Positions 12,506 to 19,507 of a DNA stretch of 19,507 nucleotides are shown piece by piece. The stretch covers positions 1 to 19,507 of the forward strand of contig CAYHGV010000054.1 in assembly GCA_964356135.1 (NCBI GenBank), given 5' to 3'. Made by a program: the position numbers and the translations under genes. Every line of letters starts with the position of its first letter. The stretch's first letter is position 1. A model generated the notes under the pieces. That model was not told where the DNA came from, did not search any database, and saw nothing but the letters and a program-made list of their open reading frames with translations. This stretch comes from CAYHGV01 sp964356135 (GTDB lineage Bacteria > Hydrothermota > Tepidihabitantia > CAYHGV01).

Positions 12506-14767
12506 ATGAAGAGTTTAATTGTTCTGCTCTTAATCGTGCCCCTAGCCTGGGCGAATGCCGAACGCGGTATAACTCAGGAACCGACCCAGGAACCTTCGTA
12601 TGATGCAACAACCGGGAAGAAGGCAAGCCTGGTTCCACCCCCGACAATCCAAAAACCCCCGCTGTTTCCGCCCGGGAGCAGGACCGACTATCCTGCATGT
12701 GCTGACAGCGCCTGGGTGCCAATCGACTCCTTCGCCTTCGAGCAGTTAATCCCGGACAGCGAGCGGTTCGCTATCTACTTCGATTACGCTACCGAAACTT
12801 TAGGGGATACCCTGGTCCCGGATTTTAAACTCACCCCGGAAATCGAAAGTGCGATTGCCAAGGCACCGGATTGGCTCAAATGGGATCTCACCGATAAGTT
12901 CTCCCGGATATCCTCGACCCTTCAAACGACCTATGCCAATCTCATCATAAACTGTCCGGATAGCCGGTACCGGGATGAAGTCTGTTTTCAGATTGCCCAT
13001 CTTTCCAAGCAGACCCTGACCATCCTCAATCCCCAGCTCCTCATCGTCAATGCCGAGTGGATTTATAAGATCGCCCCTGACCTCAAGTATGTGGCGCTCG
13101 TTGAGTACGGCGACCCGGCCGAGGGCGGTAACTACTACACGACCACCAAATACCGGATTCTGCGGGGTGGCTACCCGATCTGGGTAGAAATCCCCCGGGA
13201 GATTTACTACTGGTGGATTGTCGAACCGCGCTGCTCGGATGAAAAACCTTTGATCGACGCTTCAGTCTATGACAAATTCTGGCGGGAGTATCTCTATACC
13301 TATGCCGATCCGAACTATCCGCTGCTCAAGGATGTCTTAGCTCCCGTAACCATCCTCTGGGATGAAGAGAAACATATCTGGAACAATACGGACCAGGATT
13401 TTGGAGACAGCCTGATGGCGGTCCAGGCCGTAGGGAGATGGGTCGCCCATACCCTACCCAAGTCGGCAAGTGGTAATCGGCCCATCCAGCCAAATCAATT
13501 ACTGCGTGACCACGACGGTAACTGCGGCGAATGCCAGGACCTCTTATGTGCCGGTATGAGAACCGCCCTGATTCCCAACATCTCAGTCATGGACATAAAT
13601 GAAGACCATGTCTGGAATGAGGTCCCCTGGAACGGCGAATTCTATGAGAACCAAATCGACCTGGGAGGCGGAGTCACCCATATCGCCGATTCCGGCTCCG
13701 CCTATGACCAAGACCGGGGAGGAAGCAAGGAGTGCTCCTGTATCTGGGATTGGCGCGGCGACGGCTACCAGTTCAGTTCGATCGAACGCTACAGTCAGAC
13801 CTGCACCTTAACCGTCTCGGTCGTTGATAAAAATGGCAATCCCATTGACGGTGTGAATGTGAATATTGACAGTAAACCCTGGGATGCCTATCCGGAAATC
13901 TACGGTAAAGGATTCGGCGGCGCCACCGATCGAAACGGAATGTTTACTACGATTGTAGGTGATTCTCAGGACTACCGAGTCACTTTGCAGAGCAGCTTTG
14001 AAACGAAAGGATTAGGCTGGGTGATCGACTCGGCAAACTGTGTCGCGGGTGCCCACTTCTATATCGTCGATACGCTCCAAACTGCCGAAATGCCCCAGCT
14101 CGACATCTCTCCCAAAACCTATCCTGCTCAGCCCGATGAATCTTATAAAGTAATAATAGATTATGAGCTCCCCTACCAGACCATCTATGGCAAAGAGTAC
14201 ACCGTCGGCAGTTATTCCAACATCTACGCCTACAACAAAACCCCCGGTGCAACCACCTTCTTTATCACCGATCCGGAGAATCAGAGTCGCTACGTAGGGG
14301 ACAATTCGTTTCAGGCTTACGAGATTCGGGAGGACTCCAGTGGTCAGGTCTCGTTTGTGGTGCCAACCCAGGAGAACTACTACTGCGTCTTTGCGAATGA
14401 AAAAGCAACGGTAGTGAGTGAATTCGTTAAAGGCACGGCCGTGCTGTATAAGAATAGTCTTGCACCGGTCGCAGAAAAACTCTCGACCGCACCCAAACCC
14501 ATGGTCCTGCTCGGCTCCTATCCCAACCCCTCCCGGCAGATAATCCAATTCCGGTACAGACTATCCCAACCGGGCAAGGTCCAGTTCAAAATCTACGACC
14601 TCAAAGGCGACCTCGTGAAAACTATCGCCGGGGAGGCGCATGAGACTGGTGAGCATATCGTGACCTGGGAGTGTCGGGACATCCCGGCGGGTATTTATTT
14701 CTACACCTGCCAGCATGACGGCACACCGGCTATCGTCAAGCAGGCAAAATTAATACTGCTGAAATAA
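12506..14767 (+). CDS. Secreted transglutaminase-like protein with sorting domain
   Basis: 753 residues from the ATG at 12506; the frame is open to 12374, but the AAGGAGG site and signal peptide (1-17) fix this start. Residues about 280-400 carry a transglutaminase/papain-like core: G-N-C340-G-E-C-Q-D and a following R-x-A-L-I-P, then E-D-H368-V-W-N-E-V, then N-Q-I-D385. C340, H368 and D385 are the probable triad, so it may be an amide-bond hydrolase, cross-linker or an inactive binding relative. Residues about 433-495 form a carboxypeptidase-regulatory-like beta domain (S-V-V-D-K-N-G-N-P-I-D-G-V). The end, about 665-753 (G-S-Y-P-N-P-S, F-K-I-Y-D-L-K-G, P-A-G-I-Y-F-Y), is a FlgD-Ig/T9SS type A-like sorting domain, so surface delivery is expected. 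The N-terminal region (about 65-260) is unrecognised. Many cysteines outside the triad may form disulfides. Confidence 0.85.
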   Translation: MKSLIVLLLIVPLAWANAERGITQEPTQEPSYDATTGKKASLVPPPTIQKPPLFPPGSRTDYPACADSAWVPIDSFAFEQLIPDSERFAIYFDYATETLGDTLVPDFKLTPEIESAIAKAPDWLKWDLTDKFSRISSTLQTTYANLIINCPDSRYRDEVCFQIAHLSKQTLTILNPQLLIVNAEWIYKIAPDLKYVALVEYGDPAEGGNYYTTTKYRILRGGYPIWVEIPREIYYWWIVEPRCSDEKPLIDASVYDKFWREYLYTYADPNYPLLKDVLAPVTILWDEEKHIWNNTDQDFGDSLMAVQAVGRWVAHTLPKSASGNRPIQPNQLLRDHDGNCGECQDLLCAGMRTALIPNISVMDINEDHVWNEVPWNGEFYENQIDLGGGVTHIADSGSAYDQDRGGSKECSCIWDWRGDGYQFSSIERYSQTCTLTVSVVDKNGNPIDGVNVNIDSKPWDAYPEIYGKGFGGATDRNGMFTTIVGDSQDYRVTLQSSFETKGLGWVIDSANCVAGAHFYIVDTLQTAEMPQLDISPKTYPAQPDESYKVIIDYELPYQTIYGKEYTVGSYSNIYAYNKTPGATTFFITDPENQSRYVGDNSFQAYEIREDSSGQVSFVVPTQENYYCVFANEKATVVSEFVKGTAVLYKNSLAPVAEKLSTAPKPMVLLGSYPNPSRQIIQFRYRLSQPGKVQFKIYDLKGDLVKTIAGEAHETGEHIVTWECRDIPAGIYFYTCQHDGTPAIVKQAKLILLK

Positions 14768-15101
14768 ACCAGTGCGGCTGAATTGCATATGAAAAACAAA
14801 AAAATATCCGACTCCAGCATATCAGCGATGACTGCAATCTTTCTGCGGATAGAAACAGAAATTGAAATCAGTTTTTAAGCACTGTTCCATTGCAAACAAA
14901 TGACACTACCGGTAACGAATTGAAGCTGTTCAAGCCATTTGCTCCGATTCGGTTGATTCGTATTTTTATTCGTGTTGTTCGGATGCTAAAAAAAACTCTC
15001 ACGGCGGGAAGTCCCGCCGTGAGAGTAAAAGGGCAAAAAGTGGTTTACTTTAGCTCACATTTTTTTTAAAAAATAACTTAAAAAAATTACCCATCGTCGC
15101 T
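14768..15101. other. Convergent intergenic region between the transglutaminase-like gene and the Ton operon
   Basis: 334 nt without a credible gene. The only clear structure is the terminator hairpin of the minus-strand operon (14988-15025). A degenerate G-A-T-T-C-G-T-A-T-T-T-T-T-A-T-T-C-G-T-G-T-T stretch near 14955-14976 may be a remnant of the intergenic repeat family. No terminator directed at the plus-strand gene is obvious. Confidence 0.6.
14988..15025 (-). terminator. Strong Rho-independent terminator of the Ton-like operon
   Basis: A perfect 14-bp inverted repeat, CTCTCACGGCGGGA (14996-15009) and TCCCGCCGTGAGAG (15012-15025), is followed on the minus strand by eight T residues (14988-14995). 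It sits 77 nt after the last gene of the operon. There is no T-run on the plus side, so it is directional. Confidence 0.9.
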
Positions 15102-15947
15102 TCAGCGTAATGTTACATCAACATTCAGCAGCCGTTCGCCGAATTTACGGATATCGATTTGAGCGCCCGGCACCCGTTCCTTAATAAAATTCGAAACCAC
15201 TTTGGTCTGGTTGCTGACATAGCCGCTCACCGTAATAGTGTTAGCTGCCTTCTCTTTGATTAAATTGACAATCGTCTGGAGATACTCCCGGCCGTTCGGC
15301 TTGAGGGTGTTACTACCCCCTTCGAATACTTCGCGGCTGTCGAAGCTCACAACCCAGCCCGATGACTGCTGGTCGACAATCCCCGGAACCTTGATCGGCT
15401 CGACAATCCTCCGTTCCGGATTGCCCACCGCATCGGTTATCGTCAATTCGTAGGAGTAGATGGCACCAACCGCCATCAGCGAACCGTTGTCTCCCCGGCC
15501 GTCCCATTCAATCTGGCGGGGCGGTCGACCGGTCCCCGGAACCCGCTTAAACACCTGGCCCCGGGCATCAGTAATCACCAGTTGCCAGGAAACTGCTCCC
15601 CGTGCACCTTCTACCGGCGGAATCGGAATCAACAGTCTCTTCTGGGTCAAATCAATCATCGGCATCGTGACCGGCACCCGCAGGAAGTTTGATTGCATCT
15701 TCAGCAGCCTGCCGTTTTTCCGTTCGATACTCTCTTCTAAGCGATTGTCGAGAATATAGGTCTCACCCAAAAGCCGGTAGACATCCAGATAAGGGTCAAA
15801 ATCATAGGTGAGCATCGGCCGGTTCTCGTCAATCTTTCCGGTAAAGGTTTCGGTGATCACCTCTGTTCCCAGCTCTTCAGGTAATTTCTTCTCCTGAGCA
15901 ACCACAACCAGTGGCAAGAGCAATAACAATATGAATAAGTAGCGCAT
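15102..15947 (-). CDS. Periplasmic FlgD-Ig/degenerate OmpA-like protein of the Ton operon
   Basis: 281 residues from the ATG at 15945-15947, preceded by AGGAGGAGG; the longer frame to 15995 would overlap the TonB gene and was rejected. Signal peptide 1-18 (V-V-V-A before the cut, no lipobox Cys). Residues about 113-180 resemble a FlgD Ig-like domain (W-D-G-R-G-D-N-G). Residues about 200-281 follow the OmpA-C pattern (S-F-D-S, then G-S-N-T-L-K-P-N-G-x-E-Y-L, then I-T-V-S-G-Y), but the expected G-H-T-D and the N-x-x-L-S-x-x-R-A peptidoglycan-binding segment are missing or altered. It may take the place of a Pal-like anchor without canonical peptidoglycan binding. It is the last gene of the operon, 8 nt after TonB, and ends before the 14-bp terminator. 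Confidence 0.75.
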   Translation of the reverse strand: MRYLFILLLLLPLVVVAQEKKLPEELGTEVITETFTGKIDENRPMLTYDFDPYLDVYRLLGETYILDNRLEESIERKNGRLLKMQSNFLRVPVTMPMIDLTQKRLLIPIPPVEGARGAVSWQLVITDARGQVFKRVPGTGRPPRQIEWDGRGDNGSLMAVGAIYSYELTITDAVGNPERRIVEPIKVPGIVDQQSSGWVVSFDSREVFEGGSNTLKPNGREYLQTIVNLIKEKAANTITVSGYVSNQTKVVSNFIKERVPGAQIDIRKFGERLLNVDVTLR

Positions 15948-15955
15948 TCCTCCTC

Positions 15956-17002
15956 CTACATCATGAGCCGGAAAATAAAGGTTATGATACCCCATTGCAC
16001 CTCTTGCTGGACATCAGCCGGCAGGGCTGCAAACCGCCATTGAGCAAGGGCGTTCATGCACGACTGGTCCCACTGGGGATAACCCGAACTCCGCTCCAGA
16101 ATAATTGTTGACCGAACTGAACCGTCCGGTGTTACTTCGAGCCGCATGGCAATCTGGACATCGGTCAAGCCGCGCGCCCGCGCCCATTCCGGATATTCCG
16201 GTAACGCCTTGGCTACAATCTGACGCCCTTTCAAGGGTCCGGCAACCGTAAAGCTTGCCCGGGAGGGTGTCTGGCCGGTTGGAACCTGAGTCTGAGAACC
16301 TCCGGTCGAAGCCTGACGGGCGACTTGAGGAGTGGGTGCCCGAACCGTCGGTGCTGAACCGAGATCAATCGGTTTGCCGACGCCGCCACCGATGCCGCGA
16401 AATCCAATCAGCCCCATCTCTCCCGAACCACCTTGCGGTGCTGCCCGGCGTAATGAAAGAGGAGCCTGGGCGAGAATCTCGGCGGTCGTAAGCCCACCAC
16501 CTTCTCCCCGTTTGCTGATTTTAATCACATCGGTAATCGCTCCGGCAGGTGCATACCGGTCTAAATTGACGGCAACCTGATTCCGGTCGATTTTTCTTCC
16601 GAGGTCAATAGGTTGAGCATCGGCTAAGCCGGAAGGAAGATTTTCAGTTGAAGTCTCGCCATCGAACAGACCGGCACGGGGCACCACTTTCGCCGCGTTG
16701 GGTGGATAGGACTGGTCTAAAAAGGTGACCTCTTCCGCTAACTCATACTCTTTAACTTTACTGCCGGCACGGGGCATAAACAGTAAAAATATGAGAAAGT
16801 GAAGGAGCACCGCGCTACCAAACCCAATTGCCAGGTCACGGTTGGTCACCAAGCCGACAACCGACTTACCCATATTCCTCGAAACCAGCGGGAATTGCTT
16901 GAAGCCCTCGCCAATCGAAGCGAAAATATACCGTACGGTGTCAGCAAGGGCGCTCCCGAAATTCCGCAGAACCAAGGAACCAACTTTTGCCCTTTTTTCC
17001 AT
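15956..17002 (-). CDS. tonB: TonB-family energy transducer
   Basis: 348 residues. A long cytoplasmic N-terminus (about 55 residues, unusual for TonB) leads to one membrane span at about 57-77 with H68 inside it. A Pro/Gly/Gln-rich low-complexity periplasmic linker follows (about 80-250). The C-terminal TonB domain is at about 252-348: P-E-Y-P-x-W-A-R-A-R-G, then V-x-I-A-M-R-L-x-V-x-P-D-G-S-V, then S-S-G-Y-P-x-W-D, then A-L-x-x-W-R-F. TonB carries the proton-motive-force movement of ExbB/ExbD to outer-membrane receptors. Start: AAGGAGG lies inside the end of the upstream ExbD gene, and the ATG abuts that TAA (no gap). The outer-membrane partners are not in the window. Confidence 0.9.
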   Translation of the reverse strand: MEKRAKVGSLVLRNFGSALADTVRYIFASIGEGFKQFPLVSRNMGKSVVGLVTNRDLAIGFGSAVLLHFLIFLLFMPRAGSKVKEYELAEEVTFLDQSYPPNAAKVVPRAGLFDGETSTENLPSGLADAQPIDLGRKIDRNQVAVNLDRYAPAGAITDVIKISKRGEGGGLTTAEILAQAPLSLRRAAPQGGSGEMGLIGFRGIGGGVGKPIDLGSAPTVRAPTPQVARQASTGGSQTQVPTGQTPSRASFTVAGPLKGRQIVAKALPEYPEWARARGLTDVQIAMRLEVTPDGSVRSTIILERSSGYPQWDQSCMNALAQWRFAALPADVQQEVQWGIITFIFRLMM

Positions 17003-17413
17003 TTAAGCCTCCTTTTGCCTTTTAGTGGAAATCGCAATCCTCGTTGCACCCGCGTTTTTAACCGCGCTCAAAACATCCAGAACCTTCCCGTGTTGGGTCA
17101 TCTGATCGGCACGAATCACAACCAGCATTCCCGGATTTTTGGAGAGCACCCGTGCAACCCACGGGGTAACACTCTCGAGATTGGTCGTTGAGTCGTTAAT
17201 CGAGATGACCCCGTCCTGGGTGAGCCCAATCGTCACCTTATCTTCGGTCCACACTTCTGCTTCTCTTGTCACCGGGACAATGATCTGAGTTTTGGAATGC
17301 GAGAAAAAGGTCGGGGCGGTAATCATCAGAAAGGTCAAAACTACCATCACCACATCACAGAGGGGAATAACATTAGTCTCGGCCTGGTGCAGATTTCTCC
17401 GTTGTGCTGGCAT
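17003..17413 (-). CDS. exbD: ExbD/TolR-family protein (second copy)
   Basis: 136 residues. A short basic N-terminus leads to one membrane span at about 15-36 with the proton-translocating D20 (V-I-P-L-C-D), then a periplasmic ExbD domain with the usual strand/helix ending (A-G-A-T-R-I-A-I-S). It works with ExbB to turn proton flow into TonB movement. The ATG at 17413 is chosen over the longer frame to 17473, which would run into the first exbD gene: AGGAGG lies 5 nt upstream and the first copy stops one base before. The second copy is only distantly similar to the first, so a hetero-complex or two distinct motors are possible. Confidence 0.88.
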   Translation of the reverse strand: MPAQRRNLHQAETNVIPLCDVVMVVLTFLMITAPTFFSHSKTQIIVPVTREAEVWTEDKVTIGLTQDGVISINDSTTNLESVTPWVARVLSKNPGMLVVIRADQMTQHGKVLDVLSAVKNAGATRIAISTKRQKEA

Positions 17414-17414
17414 A

Positions 17415-17858
17415 TTAACCTCCTCCGCCTGTTTCCGATGCAGACCGCTTGAGAATTGCGAGCTGGGTTGCACCGTGCTGCTTTGCCATGTCCAGAATCT
17501 TAACGACCTTGTCGTGAATCACCTCGGGGTCGGCAGACAGGACGACCCGCCGCTCCGCGCTGCGCTTCAAGAGCTCCGAAACCAGGTACTCGAGCTGTTC
17601 AGGTGATACCACCTCGTCATTCAGGATATATTGACCATCCTTGGTGATATGGATATTGACTTTGAGCTCGGTCTGCTCACCCGACGCCCCGGCTTGAGAG
17701 ACGGTCGGCGAAGAAACAAAGATACCGGATTCGGTTAGGAAGGCAAAAATGACTAAGAAGAATACGATCAACACCATTAACACATCGATGAGGGGAATGA
17801 CATTCGCCTCGCCCTGCCGTATGTGTCTACGTTCGAGCGGGCGTCGTCTCCACTTCAT
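17415..17858 (-). CDS. exbD: ExbD/TolR-family protein (first copy)
   Basis: 147 residues with one membrane span at about 20-42. The invariant D25 (N-V-I-P-L-I-D) lies in the span, and a periplasmic ExbD domain follows (I-T-K-D-G-Q-Y, then D-x-V-V-K-I-L-D-M-A, then G-A-T-Q-L-A-I). It partners the ExbB protein. The start is set by AAAGGAGG 5 nt upstream, inside exbB, so the two genes overlap by 32 bases and are probably translationally coupled. A Gly tail (S-E-T-G-G-G-G) ends the protein. Confidence 0.9.
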   Translation of the reverse strand: MKWRRRPLERRHIRQGEANVIPLIDVLMVLIVFFLVIFAFLTESGIFVSSPTVSQAGASGEQTELKVNIHITKDGQYILNDEVVSPEQLEYLVSELLKRSAERRVVLSADPEVIHDKVVKILDMAKQHGATQLAILKRSASETGGGG

Positions 17859-18492
17859 AATGTCCTCCTTTGGAGGTGGCGATGAATTTCATTAATTTTC
17901 TCATTAACGACTCCATCTCATCGACCGTATCCGCTGACTTCTTCGAGAAGTAGTTAAAGAAATAAATACAGGGCACTGCAATCAGAAGCCCGAAAGCGGT
18001 TGCCACTAAGGCCTCGGACACACCGCCCGACACGACTGCGACACCACCCGAGCCGGTCGTTGCGATGTTATAGAACGCTCTAATAAGACCGGTAACCGTA
18101 CCGAAAAGTCCAATCAAAGGGGCGACATAACCGATCGTCCCCAATCCCGACAGAAACCGTTCTAACCGGACACGCTGCTCCAGAATTGTCGATTCCATTG
18201 TATCTACCAGCATATCCTCAGGAATGTCGTAGTTCTCAAAACCGGTTTTAATCAGTAATGCCTGAGGTGAATCGTCACGCCGCAGCATCGCCAAAACTTC
18301 TGATATTCCACCGGTCCGGAAGATTTCTTTTACCTTCGCAAGTAATTTATCGGTATCAACCCGACGCCGAAGGTAGTAGATGAACCGTTCGATAATGACT
18401 GTTACCGCTAACAGCGAAACTAATAATAGTATGGGTGTAGCCCAGCTGAATTTTGGGCTGAATATGAAGAGTAAGCTTTTTCCTAAAATCAT
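17827..18492 (-). CDS. exbB: ExbB/TolQ/MotA-family proton channel protein
   Basis: 221 residues, with three predicted membrane spans (about 20-38, 116-138 and 160-182) and the conserved P-L-I-G-L-F-G-T-V-T-G-L motif at 125-136. A second signature, G-V-S-E-A-L-V-A-T-A-F-G-L, is at 157-169. ExbB forms the pentameric cytoplasmic-membrane scaffold around an ExbD pair and energises TonB. Ribosome site AAAGGAGG lies 6 nt before the ATG. It is the first gene after the operon promoter, and the following exbD overlaps it by 32 bases. Confidence 0.93.
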   Translation of the reverse strand: MILGKSLLFIFSPKFSWATPILLLVSLLAVTVIIERFIYYLRRRVDTDKLLAKVKEIFRTGGISEVLAMLRRDDSPQALLIKTGFENYDIPEDMLVDTMESTILEQRVRLERFLSGLGTIGYVAPLIGLFGTVTGLIRAFYNIATTGSGGVAVVSGGVSEALVATAFGLLIAVPCIYFFNYFSKKSADTVDEMESLMRKLMKFIATSKGGHYEVETTPART

Positions 18493-18596
18493 TCCTTACC
18501 TCCTTTAGTTAATATGTTTCTACTTTTACTACTATATACACCTTTTTTCGGTCTGGCAATCCCCTGGATGTTTGCCGGCCACGCAATCACAATTAA

Positions 18597-18624
18597 ATTA
18601 TAGAATTTTTCAATATTTTGTCAA
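18597..18624 (-). promoter_or_regulatory. Consensus promoter of the exbB-exbD-exbD-tonB operon
   Basis: Perfect TTGACA (18619-18624), 16-nt spacer and perfect TATAAT (18597-18602) on the minus strand. It begins just after the stop codon of the TPR gene and gives a leader of about 100 nt, with a possible GGCAA/TTGCC hairpin. An 8-bp perfect inverted repeat ATTTTGTC-AAGA-GACAAAAT (18615-18634) covers the -35 box and could be an operator. Confidence 0.8.
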
Positions 18625-18639
18625 GAGACAAAATACAGC

Positions 18640-19507
18640 TCATTTAAGCTTGCTCTTGCAGACCTCGGCCTGCTCCTGGGCATGGGTGGAGAATTCACTC
18701 GTCGGGTATTTTGCCTGCAAATCCTCGAAGGTTTGTAACGCCTGTCGGTAGTGGTTGCGATCACCGGATTTATCACCCAATGACATATAGGCAAAGCCCA
18801 ATCGGAACAGAACCTCAGCCATTACCGGATGGTTGGGCAGGGCCCCAATAAACCAGCGATAGGCGTCAATTGAACGCGCCCAATCCTTCATGGTATCGCA
18901 GGTATAGCCGAGGTGGAGCTGAGCATCGGCAACCAAGCTGCTATTAGCTTCGGACAGAGCCACCTGCTGGAAACTCAGCGCGGCATTCGGATAGTTCTTT
19001 TCATTGTAGTACCGTGTCGCCATTTCGAAGCGCAGTTCGGGCAAATGGTCGCTCCGGGGAAGGTATTTCATATAATCGGCAACCACCTCTTCCAGAGCTG
19101 AAGCGGTATTGGTATTCTTGGCAATCCGGTATAAACTGGCATCCATCCCGGCAAGAATATCAAGCGAATCCTCAGGAAAGAGACCGAGCGCAATCTTATA
19201 ATACTTCTGTGCCTCACGGTCTTCGCCCAAGTTAAAGTAGCTCTGCGCCATTTGCAAATTGGCGTCCCGGGCAAACGGGGATTTCGGGTAACGCTCAACG
19301 ACAATCTTTAAATAGGAAACTGCGTTCCGGTAATCTTCACCCCGAAAATAGAGATTGCCAATCCGAAATGCCGCTTCCGGCGTGCGGGGACTGTCCGGAT
19401 ATTCGGAGACGAGCTTCTTCCACGAATCCAGTGCGTCGCCCCAGTAATTCAAACGGTCAAAACAGAAACCCGCCCAGTAGAGATTGTCGTCGATTAAATC
19501 GTACGCC
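18640..19507 (-). CDS. Tetratricopeptide repeat protein, CpoB/YbgF-like (5' end outside window)
   Basis: At least 289 codons, open to the window edge. The codons before the TTG at 19450-19452 (A-Y-D-L-I-D-D-N-L-Y-W-A-G) already read as TPR, so the gene continues beyond 19507 and TTG is not the start. About seven 34-38-residue TPR units are visible, with recurrent Y-P-x-S, A-x-x-x-L-G-x-x-Y and F-R-I-G-N-L-Y-F patterns, ending in Y-P-T-S-E-F-S-T-H-A-Q-E-Q-A. TPR proteins of this type (YbgF/CpoB, BamD-like) serve as periplasmic adaptors. Its position just before the Ton/Tol-like operon suggests a role with it, although the operon has a separate promoter. The signal peptide cannot be judged because the N-terminus is missing. 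Confidence 0.85.
   Translation of the reverse strand, partial: AYDLIDDNLYWAGFCFDRLNYWGDALDSWKKLVSEYPDSPRTPEAAFRIGNLYFRGEDYRNAVSYLKIVVERYPKSPFARDANLQMAQSYFNLGEDREAQKYYKIALGLFPEDSLDILAGMDASLYRIAKNTNTASALEEVVADYMKYLPRSDHLPELRFEMATRYYNEKNYPNAALSFQQVALSEANSSLVADAQLHLGYTCDTMKDWARSIDAYRWFIGALPNHPVMAEVLFRLGFAYMSLGDKSGDRNHYRQALQTFEDLQAKYPTSEFSTHAQEQAEVCKSKLK

Noticed and set aside
11850..12722. 290-residue open frame on the minus strand
   Set aside because: It lies antisense over the DUF89 and transglutaminase-like genes and their repeats, has no recognisable domain and no good start site.

Overview
The window reads as a chromosomal segment of a Gram-negative (diderm), probably anaerobic bacterium from an uncultured lineage. 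The best guess is the FCB side of the tree, in the style of candidate division WOR-3/Stahlbacteria. Evidence: two exported proteins end in FlgD-Ig/T9SS type A-like sorting domains; there are PEGA and LVIVD repeat proteins; an ExbB-ExbD-ExbD-TonB operon implies an outer membrane; a heterodisulfide-reductase-type HdrC/HdrB pair implies anaerobic metabolism. The taxonomic call is inference, because no rRNA or ribosomal protein gene is in the window.

Layout. 1-933 (minus): secreted beta-propeller repeat protein with an in-frame TAA; matching repeat sequence continues in frame to the window edge. 1196-2980 (minus): fusion of two SDR-fold oxidoreductases. 3217-5505 (minus): probable lipoprotein with an FN3-like domain, five PEGA domains and a seven-bladed LVIVD propeller. 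5686-6942 (plus): serS. 7218-7814 (plus): class II aldolase. 7862-9235 (minus): second LVIVD propeller, with a C-terminal sorting domain. 10678-9393 (minus): hdrC-hdrB-like pair. 11277-12158 (plus): DUF89/ARMT1-like protein. 12506-14767 (plus): secreted transglutaminase-like protein with a sorting domain. 19507-15102 (minus): TPR protein (runs off the edge), then ExbB, two ExbD, TonB and an OmpA/FlgD-Ig-like periplasmic protein, closed by a strong hairpin terminator.

How they work together. The last block forms a Ton/Tol-like envelope energising machine. The exported propellers, PEGA lipoprotein and transglutaminase-like protein look like its cell-surface clients or neighbours. Cytoplasmic genes (serS, hdrCB, DUF89, aldolase) are interspersed.

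Two patterns run through the non-coding DNA. First, nine promoters can be read as TTGACA/TTGACT-like -35 boxes, seven of them with a 16-nt spacer. Those of serS, hdrC and the DUF89 gene place the transcription start at or within a few bases of the ATG with no Shine-Dalgarno (leaderless), whereas most of the exported or membrane protein genes have AGGAGG-type sites. Second, three intergenic regions (6943-7217, 10727-11276, 12159-12505) hold degenerate repeats with an almost exact 10-nt period. In two of them 17-18-nt perfect hairpins interrupt the repeats without disturbing the 10-nt phase, and a REP-doublet (REPIN-like) element with GTAG signatures sits just after serS. Several gene starts were moved from the longest-ORF start because the extra N-terminus is translated repeat or promoter DNA.
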